Of a stretch of DNA of 64,000 nt, positions 42,867-50,600 are shown piece after piece; positions within the stretch are counted from its first letter, which is position 1; the number at the start of each line of letters is the position of its first letter. Origin of the DNA: Actinomycetospora sp. NBRC 106378. Its GTDB lineage: Bacteria; Actinomycetota; Actinomycetes; Mycobacteriales; Pseudonocardiaceae. The stretch lies in assembly GCF_030269685.1 (NCBI RefSeq), contig NZ_BSTT01000017.1:1-64000 (forward strand). The letters are read 5' to 3'. Made by a program: the position numbers and the translations under genes. Under the pieces are notes generated by a model. That model was not told where the DNA came from, ran no database searches, and saw nothing but the letters and a program-made list of their open reading frames with translations.

Positions 42867-45319
42867 GGCGCCACGCACGCTGCGGCCCGGACGAGGACGA
42901 GACCCGCCCGCCAGGCCGCGATCCCCACGACGAGGCCGAGCCCGACGAGCACGACCGGGGGCACCCCGACGTCGGCGAGTCCGAGCAGGGCGAAGTGGGT
43001 CAGGTAGATGGCCAGGGACGCGCCGGCGATCGCCGTGATCGGGCCGACCGTCCACCGGGGCACGGGGATCCGCGTGACGAGGAGCAGGACCAGCACGCCC
43101 ACCGCGACGACCGCCGCCCGCTCGTACTCGGTCCCGAAGAACGCCGGCAGCAGCACGGCCGTGGCCGCCACGACGGCGACCCGCTCGGGCACCGTCGACG
43201 CCCGCTGCACCAACCACCCCAGTGCGAACAGCCACAGCACGAGGTGGGTGCTGTAGAGGTCGCCGGGCACGGTCGGGTCGGAGCTCGGCACGAGCCACAG
43301 CACGACCGACCCCGCGAGCACGAGCCCCGGCAGCAGGAACGGGCGGCGCCGCTCGAACCGGCGCACCGCCGGCACCGCGAACAGCAGCGCCGCCCCCACC
43401 AGGATCTGGACCAGCGAGTCGACGAACCAGTAGCCCTGGACCAGCGGATGGAACACGCCGCCGAGCAGGAGCGCGTCCTGGTGCTGGACCGAGCCGGTGA
43501 CGAACGAGCGACCCAGGATCCACGACGCGCTCGGCACCGCGATGAGCGCCGCGGACCGCAGGATGCGGCGGGGCGCGCTCACCTCGGTGCCGGCCAGCAC
43601 GAACCGGGCGAACGCCGCGCCCGCGACCGCGAGCAGCAGGTGGGCACCCCCGAGCCAGGTCCAGAGGTGGTCGTGCTCGCCGACGACCAGCACGATCGCG
43701 AACGCCCGCAGCACCACGGCCGGCTCCAGCCGGGCCCACCGGGCGCGTCGTACCGGGGTGCGGGCGGCGAGCTCCCCGAGCGGGGTCGTGTCCCAGCGCT
43801 CGGGGAGGTCGCCGAGCGCCCGCTCCAGGTCGGCCGAGACCTGCACGTAGGTCAGCGAGTCGCCGCCGAGGTCGACGAAGGTCGCTCCGTCGTCGAGGAC
43901 CTGTCCCGGGAACGTCCGTCCGAACACCTCCCGGACGTCGGGGACCCGTCGTCGGCGTCGTGGCGCAGGCCGGGTCGGCGCGAGCGCCGCGACGGCGGGA
44001 TGGTCGAGCTTGCCGTTGGCGCGGCGCGGGAGGGCGTCGACGGCCACGACCCGCACCCGGGAGCGGGGCAGGTGCAGGCGCTCACCGAGGACGTCGCGCA
44101 CCACGTCGGTTGCGGCGCCCTCGACCGCCACGACCAGCCCGGTGTCGTCGCCGGTCACCGCCGCGGTGTGACCGTCGCGGGCGAGGAGGGTCTCGACCGC
44201 GTCGAGGTCGACGCGCACCCCGAACGGCTTGACGAAGCGCGATCTCCGGCCGGTCACCTGGAACAACCCGTCGGGGCGGCGGCGTCCGAGATCGCCGGTG
44301 CGCAGTTCGGTCACCGTGCGCCCGAGCGCCAGGTCGGCCGACGTCTCCGCGTAGCCGAGCATGACGTTCGGACCGGCGTAGACGATCTCGCCGACGCCGT
44401 CGGCGTCCGGGTCGTCGATCCGCAGCGACCCGCCCGGGACCGGCACACCGATGGCATCCGGGGCCGTGGCGGCGAGCTCCGGGGGCAGGTAGGCCATACG
44501 GGCGGTCGCCTCGGTCTGGCCGTACATCACCACGAACCGCCACCCCGACGCCGCGCCGCGGGCCGCCCAGCGCCGGACGTCCTCCGGCGCGAGGCGGCCA
44601 CCGGCCTGCGTCACGTACCGCAGGTGCGGCAGGTCCAGGTCGATCCCGGCCCGGTCGAGCAGCGCGAACGTGTGCGGTACGCCGTGCAGGCTCGTCACGC
44701 GGTGCTCGCGGACCTGGGTCCAGAACGCGGGGTCGGTCACCGAGCTGTCGGTGAGCACCAGCGCCGCCCCCGCCAGCAGGTTCGCGTGCACCACGGACAG
44801 GCCGTAGCAGTAGTGCAGCGGCAGCGTCGTCGCCGCGCGGTCGGTCGGTCGGATGTCGAGCGAGTCCGCGATCGCCGCGGCGTTCGCGTCCAGCGACGAC
44901 GCCGCGAGTCGCACCAGGCGCGGCGAGCCGGACGAGCCCGACGTCGCGAGCAGCAGCGCGAGGTCGGGGTGCAGGACCCGCCCGGCGACACCCGTCGTCG
45001 GGACCCCGTCGACGACGTCGGGGCGCCAGTCCCGGGTCAGGTCCGCGACGGTGACCGGGTCGGCGGCGGGAGCGAGCAGGACCACGTGCCCGGCGCGCAG
45101 CGCGGCCAGGTACGCGACGAGCGCGTCCACCGTCGCGGACAGGGCGACGAGCACCAGCTTCCGGGGGCCGGCGAGTGCGCCCGCGGCCTCCTCGACCCGG
45201 TCGGCCAGCTCGACGTAGGTCAGCACGCCGGCGGCGGTGACGAGCGCGGGCCGGTCGCCGTACCCGCGCAGGCCCGTCGCGAACGTCGGGGCGGGTCGGG
45301 TCGGGACGGCGGTGGTCAC
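42701..45319 (-). CDS. Fusion: adenylation domain, carrier protein, membrane acyltransferase (family 3)
   Basis: 872 residues in three parts. Residues 1-450 are an AMP-binding adenylation domain (LATSGSSGSPRLV at 125-137, MYGQTEATA near 265, RTGDLGRR, and PRRANGKLD with Lys437). Residues about 455-520 are a carrier protein with phosphopantetheine Ser488 in LGGDSLTYVQV. About 530-820 is a multi-helix membrane domain resembling acyltransferase family 3 (GGAHLLLAVAG, SLAIYLTHF). The last 55 codons are antisense to the NodA-like gene. The GTG overlaps the upstream stop by four bases. The activated acid and acceptor are unknown. Confidence 0.8.
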   Translation of the reverse strand: MTTAVPTRPAPTFATGLRGYGDRPALVTAAGVLTYVELADRVEEAAGALAGPRKLVLVALSATVDALVAYLAALRAGHVVLLAPAADPVTVADLTRDWRPDVVDGVPTTGVAGRVLHPDLALLLATSGSSGSPRLVRLAASSLDANAAAIADSLDIRPTDRAATTLPLHYCYGLSVVHANLLAGAALVLTDSSVTDPAFWTQVREHRVTSLHGVPHTFALLDRAGIDLDLPHLRYVTQAGGRLAPEDVRRWAARGAASGWRFVVMYGQTEATARMAYLPPELAATAPDAIGVPVPGGSLRIDDPDADGVGEIVYAGPNVMLGYAETSADLALGRTVTELRTGDLGRRRPDGLFQVTGRRSRFVKPFGVRVDLDAVETLLARDGHTAAVTGDDTGLVVAVEGAATDVVRDVLGERLHLPRSRVRVVAVDALPRRANGKLDHPAVAALAPTRPAPRRRRRVPDVREVFGRTFPGQVLDDGATFVDLGGDSLTYVQVSADLERALGDLPERWDTTPLGELAARTPVRRARWARLEPAVVLRAFAIVLVVGEHDHLWTWLGGAHLLLAVAGAAFARFVLAGTEVSAPRRILRSAALIAVPSASWILGRSFVTGSVQHQDALLLGGVFHPLVQGYWFVDSLVQILVGAALLFAVPAVRRFERRRPFLLPGLVLAGSVVLWLVPSSDPTVPGDLYSTHLVLWLFALGWLVQRASTVPERVAVVAATAVLLPAFFGTEYERAAVVAVGVLVLLLVTRIPVPRWTVGPITAIAGASLAIYLTHFALLGLADVGVPPVVLVGLGLVVGIAAWRAGLVLVRAAACVAPQISWPLRSNGPAGHSSSGARTGSTIPLRRSCSRRWSMPIEQRSVSASATHPERS

Positions 45320-46122
45320 CGGGTCGTGTTCCCGGCCGCCCCGGTGATCACCCGGGGCCGATCGGTCTTCGTGACGGCGAACCAGGCGACGACCGCGACG
45401 ATGAGCACCGTCGAGACGATCGCCGTCCGGTCCATGCCCAGGGCGAGGCCCCCGCGCCCGGGCGGGCCCCCGAACCAGTCGGCGAAGGACGCGCCGAACG
45501 GCCGGGTCAGGACGTAGGAGAGCCAGAAGCACGCGATGGCGTTCGCCCCGGCGAACCGGTACGCGATCGCGGGCAGGACGAACAGCACCGCGAACAGGAT
45601 CCCCGAGGGCAGGTAGCCCAGGTGCAGCGTCGAGGCCGTCCAGTCCCCGGCCGCGGTCCCGAGGGCGAAGGTCAGCAGCACCGCCGCCCAGTAGAAGACC
45701 TCCCGGCGACGGGTGGTGATCGAGTGGATCGACAGCGTCCCCTCCACCCGGTACCAGAGCCCGAACACCGCGAGCACCAGCACGAACAGCACCGAGGTCG
45801 AGACCGTGTACGGGACCCCGAGATCGTTGTGCACCAGGTCGGCCACCGTCGTGCCGAACACCGAGACCATGACGATCGCGGACCAGTACGCCCACGCGTC
45901 GTAGGACCGACGCGCGAACTGGACCACCATCGCGACGACGAACAGCGTCCCCGTGATCGTCACGGCGACCCCCTGGTCGAACGCGATGTCGAGCGCGTCC
46001 CAGGTGGTCTCCCCCATGCCGGTGGTGAGCAGCTTCGCCACCCAGAACATCAGCGTGATCTCGGGGACCTTGCTCGCCGAGATGGAGACGGGGGCCGGTG
46101 TCGACGCGCCGGTCGCGGGCAT
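45316..46122 (-). CDS. COG4705-like multi-helix membrane protein
   Basis: 268 residues with about eight predicted helices. The opening KVPEITLMFWVAKLLTTGMG and repeated T-x-x-L-H/D segments match the uncharacterised COG4705 membrane proteins. ATG 46122 starts just before the first helix. The stop overlaps the fusion gene start by four bases (GTGA), so expression is coupled. Possibly a membrane partner or transporter for the product of the adenylation/carrier/acyltransferase protein. Function is not known. Confidence 0.75.
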   Translation of the reverse strand: MPATGASTPAPVSISASKVPEITLMFWVAKLLTTGMGETTWDALDIAFDQGVAVTITGTLFVVAMVVQFARRSYDAWAYWSAIVMVSVFGTTVADLVHNDLGVPYTVSTSVLFVLVLAVFGLWYRVEGTLSIHSITTRRREVFYWAAVLLTFALGTAAGDWTASTLHLGYLPSGILFAVLFVLPAIAYRFAGANAIACFWLSYVLTRPFGASFADWFGGPPGRGGLALGMDRTAIVSTVLIVAVVAWFAVTKTDRPRVITGAAGNTTR

Positions 46123-46234
46123 GCGGGGTTCCCTCGTGGTCGTCCTCGGCGCGGTCGGACGACCGGCCGGGTGCCACGATGATCGTCGGCGGTGAACGGC
46201 CGACGTGGTGCGGGTCGGAGCCGGGTAAGAACCC

Positions 46235-46271
46235 GGCCCGTGCGCCCACCGGCGGGGTGGACGCACGGGCC
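46235..46271. terminator. GC-rich hairpin upstream of COG4705 gene
   Basis: GGCCCGTGCG pairs with CGCACGGGCC, with an additional CCCACC/GGGTGG inner stem. It lies between the minus-strand hypothetical gene (ends 46321) and the COG4705 gene start (46122), fitting termination of the former. Confidence 0.6.
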
Positions 46272-46320
46272 GGGGATCAGCAGGACGTCCCGCGCCGGCC
46301 GACGGCGCCGGCCCGGACGG

Positions 46321-46659
46321 TCAGCCGACCGCGCGCCGCTCGGTGTCCGCGCGGGCCGCCAGCGGGGCCCCCGCCAGGTCCTCCTCGTTGCACAGGACCT
46401 TGACCTTGAAGTAGGGCGAGCCCTGGGCGTCGTCGTAGTCGAGATGGATGGCGATCACGTCGACGGCCTCGCCGAGCCAGGTCTCGGTCTGGCGCAGCCA
46501 TCCGGCGCACCGTTCCAGGGCGGCCGGCAGTTCGTCGTCGCAGAACTCGACCGCGCGGTAGGGCACGTCCTCGACGCGGTCCTGGGCCCCGGACGGCCGG
46601 GGAAGTCCCTCGGCGAGGCCGAGGTCGTCGAGCTCCAACTTCATCACGTGCTGGGTCAC
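46321..46659 (-). CDS. Hypothetical protein
   Basis: 112 residues, GTG start with a GAGAGG box 9 bases upstream. It contains VEDVPYRAVEFCDDELPAAL, a likely amphipathic helix, and an HLDYDDAQGSPYFKVKVLCN strand-rich part. I do not recognise it. It lies 79 bases from the convergent side of the PP2C gene on the same strand, and may be a separate unit. Codon bias supports coding. Confidence 0.6.
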   Translation of the reverse strand: MTQHVMKLELDDLGLAEGLPRPSGAQDRVEDVPYRAVEFCDDELPAALERCAGWLRQTETWLGEAVDVIAIHLDYDDAQGSPYFKVKVLCNEEDLAGAPLAARADTERRAVG

Positions 46660-46738
46660 CCTGCCGAGCCTCTCGACGGACGTCGTCGAGCGCAAGCCCC
46701 AACCGGGGACGCGCAGGCCGGACCTGACGGGGACCGCC

Positions 46739-48169
46739 TCAAGCGGCGGGGCTCCGCACGACGATGACGGCCGTGTCGTCGAGCACGGCGCCACCGGCGT
46801 GTCCGAGGGCGGCACTCGCGATCGCGTCGGCCACCGTCTCCGCGCCCGGGCCCGGGGGCAGGTCCGCGAGGGCGCGGGCCACGCCGTCCTCCCCGAACTG
46901 CTCGCCGCCCGCCACCCGCGACTCGGTGATCCCGTCGGTGTAGAAGATCAGGCTGTCGCCCGGGAGCAGCGCGGTCTCCTCGCACGCGACCCGCGCCTCG
47001 GGGCGGATCCCCAGCGCACGGCCGCCCTCCTGCAGCCGGACGACCTCGCCGTCGGCGCGGAGCACGAACGCCGGCGGGTGTCCGCCGTTGACCACCACCA
47101 CGTCCAGTCCCTCCCCGGGGTCCGCGGCGGTGAGCGTCGCGTAGGTGGCGGTGACGAAGCTGCGACGCTCGCTGAACCAGACGTGGAGCACCTCGTTGAG
47201 GGCGGTCAGCACCGCCTCCGGGTTGTCCTCGGTGTGCCCCACCGCGCGGACGGTCGACCGGGCCAGCGCGGTCGTCCGCGCCGCCCAGGCCCCCTTGCCG
47301 CACACGTCGCCGATCACCACGCCCCAGCCGCCGGTCACCGGGAAGACGTCGTAGAAGTCGCCGAGCACCTCCGCGCCCCGGCCGCCGGGCCGGTAGCGCG
47401 CGGCGACCTCCATCCCCGGGATGCGGGGGGAGTCCGCCGGCAGCAGGGACTGCTGGAGGGTCTCGGCGAGCTCGGTCGCCTCGGCCGCGCTGCGCTCGGC
47501 CCGCTGCGCGTTGCGCTCGGCGACGGCGGCGTGGTGCTCCGCGTTCGCGGCGTGCCGCGCGGCCTCGGCGTAGGCCAGCTGCGTCTGCCGCAGGGCGACC
47601 CGCAACGCGATCTCCCCGCCCGCGGCCTGCGCCAGGGTCCGCAGGACGTCCAGGTCCTGCTCGCTCCAGGCCCGCACCCGGGTGTCCATCGCACAGAAGG
47701 TGCCCAGCACCTCGCCGTCCTGCGAACGGATCGGCAGTCCCACCCACGCCCCGATGTCCAGCGCGTCCACCGCCGCCATCCCGCGTGTCCGGTCGTCGGC
47801 GCGGGTGTCGGGGATGACCTGCTCGGTGCCCGTCGTGACCACGAATCGACAGAACGACTCCTCGACGACGTTCTGCCGCGCGGCGGGCGGCCCGGCGTCG
47901 AGACCCGTCGTGCTCTTCCAGTAGGAGCGGCGCTCGTCGACGAGCGTCACGAACACCATGGGCGCGTCGAGCAGCGCGGCGGCGAGCCGGGTGAGCCGGT
48001 CGAAGGCCTCCTCCGGCTCGGTGTCGAGCAGGCCCGTGGCGGCCACCGCCTCGACCCGCGTGGCCGAGGCGATCGCGCTGCACGCTCCGTCGGCCGGAGC
48101 CTGTCCGCTGGCCACCCTCCCCAGCCTACGGACCCTCGGGTCGAGCGGGGCCCTTCCACCGGAGACCAC
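46739..48169 (-). CDS. GAF-PP2C (SpoIIE-type) serine phosphatase
   Basis: 476 residues. A GAF domain (about 40-195, with DAPMVFVTLVDERRSYW and GLPIRSQDGEVLGTFCA) is joined by a coiled-coil to a PP2C domain (about 240-470) with LGDFYDVFPV, VIGDVCGKG, and LIFYTDGITESR. Metal-binding Asp residues appear conserved. A typical role is regulating an alternative sigma factor through a STAS antagonist, but no such partner is next to it. GTG 48169 has a nearby GAGGA; GTG 48115 is an alternative start. Confidence 0.85.
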   Translation of the reverse strand: MVSGGRAPLDPRVRRLGRVASGQAPADGACSAIASATRVEAVAATGLLDTEPEEAFDRLTRLAAALLDAPMVFVTLVDERRSYWKSTTGLDAGPPAARQNVVEESFCRFVVTTGTEQVIPDTRADDRTRGMAAVDALDIGAWVGLPIRSQDGEVLGTFCAMDTRVRAWSEQDLDVLRTLAQAAGGEIALRVALRQTQLAYAEAARHAANAEHHAAVAERNAQRAERSAAEATELAETLQQSLLPADSPRIPGMEVAARYRPGGRGAEVLGDFYDVFPVTGGWGVVIGDVCGKGAWAARTTALARSTVRAVGHTEDNPEAVLTALNEVLHVWFSERRSFVTATYATLTAADPGEGLDVVVVNGGHPPAFVLRADGEVVRLQEGGRALGIRPEARVACEETALLPGDSLIFYTDGITESRVAGGEQFGEDGVARALADLPPGPGAETVADAIASAALGHAGGAVLDDTAVIVVRSPAA

Positions 48170-48207
48170 CGCCTTCCTCGCCCGGCCGGACGCCCCCGCT
48201 CCCGGTG

Positions 48208-49146
48208 TCAGGCGGGCACGACGACGACCTTGCCCCGCAGCGTCCCCGCGTCGGCCTCGGCGTGCACGGCGGCGAGGTCGGGCAGCGACACCCGCCGGGC
48301 GACGTCCACGCGGAGCTCGCCGCGGTCGACCATGCAGACGAGCCGACCCAGCTGCGGGGCGTCGCTGCGCACGAACACGTCCACGCCGCGCACGCCCCGG
48401 GCCTCGTCGGCGGGCGCGGGCGTCGCCGGCACGGTGTTGACCACGACGCCCCCGTCGCGCACGAGCCCGGCCAGCGCCGCCAGCGCCTCCGCTCCGACCC
48501 CGGCCAGGTTGAGCAGGACGTCGACCGGCTCCCCGACGGCGGCGACGACGTCACCGGCGGTGTGGTCGACGACCTCGTCGGCGCCCAGCGCCGTCAACGA
48601 CGCGCTGCTGCGAGGACTGCCGACGGCGATCACGGACGCCCCGACGGCCTTCGCGATCTGCACCGCGTAGCCGCCGACGGCACCTCCCGCGCCGTTGACC
48701 AGGACGCGCTGGCCCGCCGTCACGCCGGCGTGCTCGACCACGGCCTGCCACGCGGTGAGACCCACCTCCGGCAGGGCGGCGGCGTCGGGCAGCGGGATGC
48801 TGCGCGGGGCCGCCGTCAGGACCTCCGCCGGGGCGACGACGTACTCCGCGGCCGCCCCGTCGGCCACCATCGGCAGGAAGCCGACGACCTCGTCGCCGAC
48901 CTGCAGGCCGGTCACGCCCTCGCCGAGCGCATCGACCGTGCCCGCCACGTCGATGCCCGGGACGTGCGGGAGGGCCACCGGGAACGGGCCCTGCAGCCAA
49001 CCGCCGCGGATGCCGTCGTCGACCGGGTTGAAGGACGTGCCGGCCACCCGGACCCGGACCTGCCCGGCGCCGGGAACCGGCTGCTCCACGTCCTCGTACC
49101 GGAGCACCTCGGGGCCGCCGTACTCGTGGAACCGCACTGCCTTCAT
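48208..49146 (-). CDS. NADP-dependent quinone oxidoreductase-type MDR protein
   Basis: 312 residues of the zinc-free quinone reductase/MDR group: MKAVRFHEYGGPEVLRYEDV at the start, RVLVNGAGGAVGGYAVQIA as the cofactor-binding region, and no zinc-binding Cys cluster. It would reduce quinones or enones with NAD(P)H. It is divergent from a MarR gene; two identical 18-bp palindromes lie between. That implies repression by MarR and release by a reactive or redox compound. Confidence 0.88.
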   Translation of the reverse strand: MKAVRFHEYGGPEVLRYEDVEQPVPGAGQVRVRVAGTSFNPVDDGIRGGWLQGPFPVALPHVPGIDVAGTVDALGEGVTGLQVGDEVVGFLPMVADGAAAEYVVAPAEVLTAAPRSIPLPDAAALPEVGLTAWQAVVEHAGVTAGQRVLVNGAGGAVGGYAVQIAKAVGASVIAVGSPRSSASLTALGADEVVDHTAGDVVAAVGEPVDVLLNLAGVGAEALAALAGLVRDGGVVVNTVPATPAPADEARGVRGVDVFVRSDAPQLGRLVCMVDRGELRVDVARRVSLPDLAAVHAEADAGTLRGKVVVVPA

Positions 49147-49173
49147 CGCGCGCCTCGCCTCTCGTGTCCTCGG

Positions 49174-49191
49174 TGCTTCGAACTCGAAGCA
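49174..49191. promoter_or_regulatory. Operator 1, MarR-type palindrome
   Basis: TGCTTCGA and TCGAAGCA arms separated by AC. Identical arms recur 35 bp away (centre to centre) in operator 2. Confidence 0.75.
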
Positions 49192-49208
49192 CACCGCGAC
49201 CGTAGAAC

Positions 49209-49226
49209 TGCTTCGAAGTCGAAGCA
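49209..49226. promoter_or_regulatory. Operator 2, MarR-type palindrome
   Basis: TGCTTCGA and TCGAAGCA arms separated by AG, just upstream of the MarR -10 box, so binding here would block MarR transcription. Confidence 0.8.
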
Positions 49227-49228
49227 AG

Positions 49229-49234
49229 TACAGT
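49229..49234 (+). promoter_or_regulatory. -10 box TACAGT of MarR gene, leaderless-type
   Basis: TACAGT lies 6 bases before the GTG at 49241 and 2 bases after operator 2. Confidence 0.5.
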
Positions 49235-49240
49235 GCCGGT

Positions 49241-49738
49241 GTGACCGAGCCGACGCACGCCGTGGACCCCGTGCGGCTGCGCGCCTACTTCGCGCTGATC
49301 GAGGTGTCGGGGCTGCTGCGCCACGCGATCGAGCAGCAGCTGCAGGCCGACGGCGGTCTGACGTTCGTGCGCTTCCAGATCCTGCGGCGGCTGCAGCTCT
49401 CTCCCGGCGGCAGCCGGCGCATGACCGACCTGGCCGACGCGATCGTCTTCAGTCGCAGCGGCCTGACCTACCAGGCCGGACTGCTCGAGAAGGCCGGGCT
49501 CGTGGTCCGGAGGCCCTCACCCGACGACGAGCGGGGAGTCACCGTCGCGATCACCGACGACGGGCGGGCCCTCGTGGACGCGGTGCTGCCCGGCCACGAG
49601 GCCGTGGTCGAACGGCTGCTCTTCGACCGGCTCTCCCCCGACGACGCCCGGGCCCTGACCGACCTGCTGACCCCGGTGCGCGACCACATGCGTGCCGCAC
49701 CCCCGCGATCGGCGGGCCCGCGCCGCGACCGGCGCTGA
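49241..49738 (+). CDS. MarR family transcriptional regulator
   Basis: 165 residues with a winged-helix core (RMTDLADAIVFSRSGLTYQAGLLEKAGLV) and the wing with DDERGVTVAITDDG. No Cys appears in the protein, so it is unlikely to be a thiol sensor of the OhrR type. The GTG follows TACAGT by 6 bases. Two perfect 18-bp operators in the divergent region with the quinone reductase gene make this the likely regulator of both. Confidence 0.9.
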   Translation: MTEPTHAVDPVRLRAYFALIEVSGLLRHAIEQQLQADGGLTFVRFQILRRLQLSPGGSRRMTDLADAIVFSRSGLTYQAGLLEKAGLVVRRPSPDDERGVTVAITDDGRALVDAVLPGHEAVVERLLFDRLSPDDARALTDLLTPVRDHMRAAPPRSAGPRRDRR

Positions 49739-49818
49739 GCCGAGATCGTCCGGCGGTGCCGGGTGGGTCGCCGTACGGTCGCCCACGGGGCCTCGTCGAC
49801 GTGGTGGGGGGTGGCGCG

Positions 49819-50418
49819 ATGACCTCCGCTCCGCACCCCGCTCCGCTGTTCGATCTGGTCACCGGCTTTCCCCCGGACGACGCGCTCGACCTCACCTTCC
49901 CGCTGCCGCTCTCCCTGGCCGTCCACATGACGATGCTGGAGTCGACCGGGCACGCGGCGGACGTCGCCGCCCTGCGCCGGATCCTGTTCGACGGCGCACG
50001 CGAGATCGCACGCCACCTGCAGGCCGGCATCGCGGCCGTGACCGCACCGGACGTCCCCGGGTCGGCCCGGCTGCGGATCACGCACATCGTCGAGGAGCGC
50101 GTCCCGCACACCAACGGCCTGCGGCCGCACGTGCACGTCTTCGTGGGGTCGACGGCACGCGACGACGGGCGGATCCACCCGGTCGACCTCGACGCGGTGG
50201 CGGTCCTGGCCGCGACCGACGTGCTCCCCGCCGCGCGCGAGCGCCTGGTCGCCGCGACGACGGCGGGGTGCGGCCTGGTCTGGGGGCCGACCTCCTGGTC
50301 GCCGTGCGAGGTCCTCGAACCGCCCTGGCTGGCGGAGCGCGCCGCCGAGGCCCGGGACGAGACGCCGTGTCCGGGCCCCTGGCCACGCCGCCAGCGGTTC
50401 CTCGACTGGGCCGGCTAG
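49819..50418 (+). CDS. Hypothetical protein, unassigned
   Basis: 199 residues. Contains SLAVHMTMLESTGHAADVAA, GARLRITHIVEER-like and GLRPHVHVFVGSTARDDGRI segments. The His-x-His strand has a weak resemblance to the metal site of conjugative relaxases, but the rest does not match, so I do not assign that role. A Trp/Pro-rich C-terminus follows. It lies between the MarR gene and the sulfatase gene. Coding bias is strong. Confidence 0.6.
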   Translation: MTSAPHPAPLFDLVTGFPPDDALDLTFPLPLSLAVHMTMLESTGHAADVAALRRILFDGAREIARHLQAGIAAVTAPDVPGSARLRITHIVEERVPHTNGLRPHVHVFVGSTARDDGRIHPVDLDAVAVLAATDVLPAARERLVAATTAGCGLVWGPTSWSPCEVLEPPWLAERAAEARDETPCPGPWPRRQRFLDWAG

Positions 50419-50600
50419 CCCCGGCCGCACCATGCAGTTCCCCTGAACGAAACCGTGCGCCGGCATCCGCTGGACGCGGACGATCGCGGCGACGACCCTG
50501 GAGATCGTCGCGCCCCGGAGCATCGTCGTTCCCCGATCGTGCGCGGCGTCCCCGGTGTCGCACGCGGAGCAGACGCGTGCCTGGAGTGAGGAGACGTGTC

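Noticed and set aside
42344-45517. A 1057-codon open frame on the plus strand
   Set aside because: It is antisense to the adenylation-carrier-acyltransferase gene, has Arg/Gly/Pro-rich composition and no recognisable domains. It results from the high GC content.
49819-50418. Possible relaxase (TrwC/MobF) gene
   Set aside because: Only a short His-x-His strand resembles the relaxase metal site. There are no catalytic Tyr residues, helicase domain or other transfer genes.
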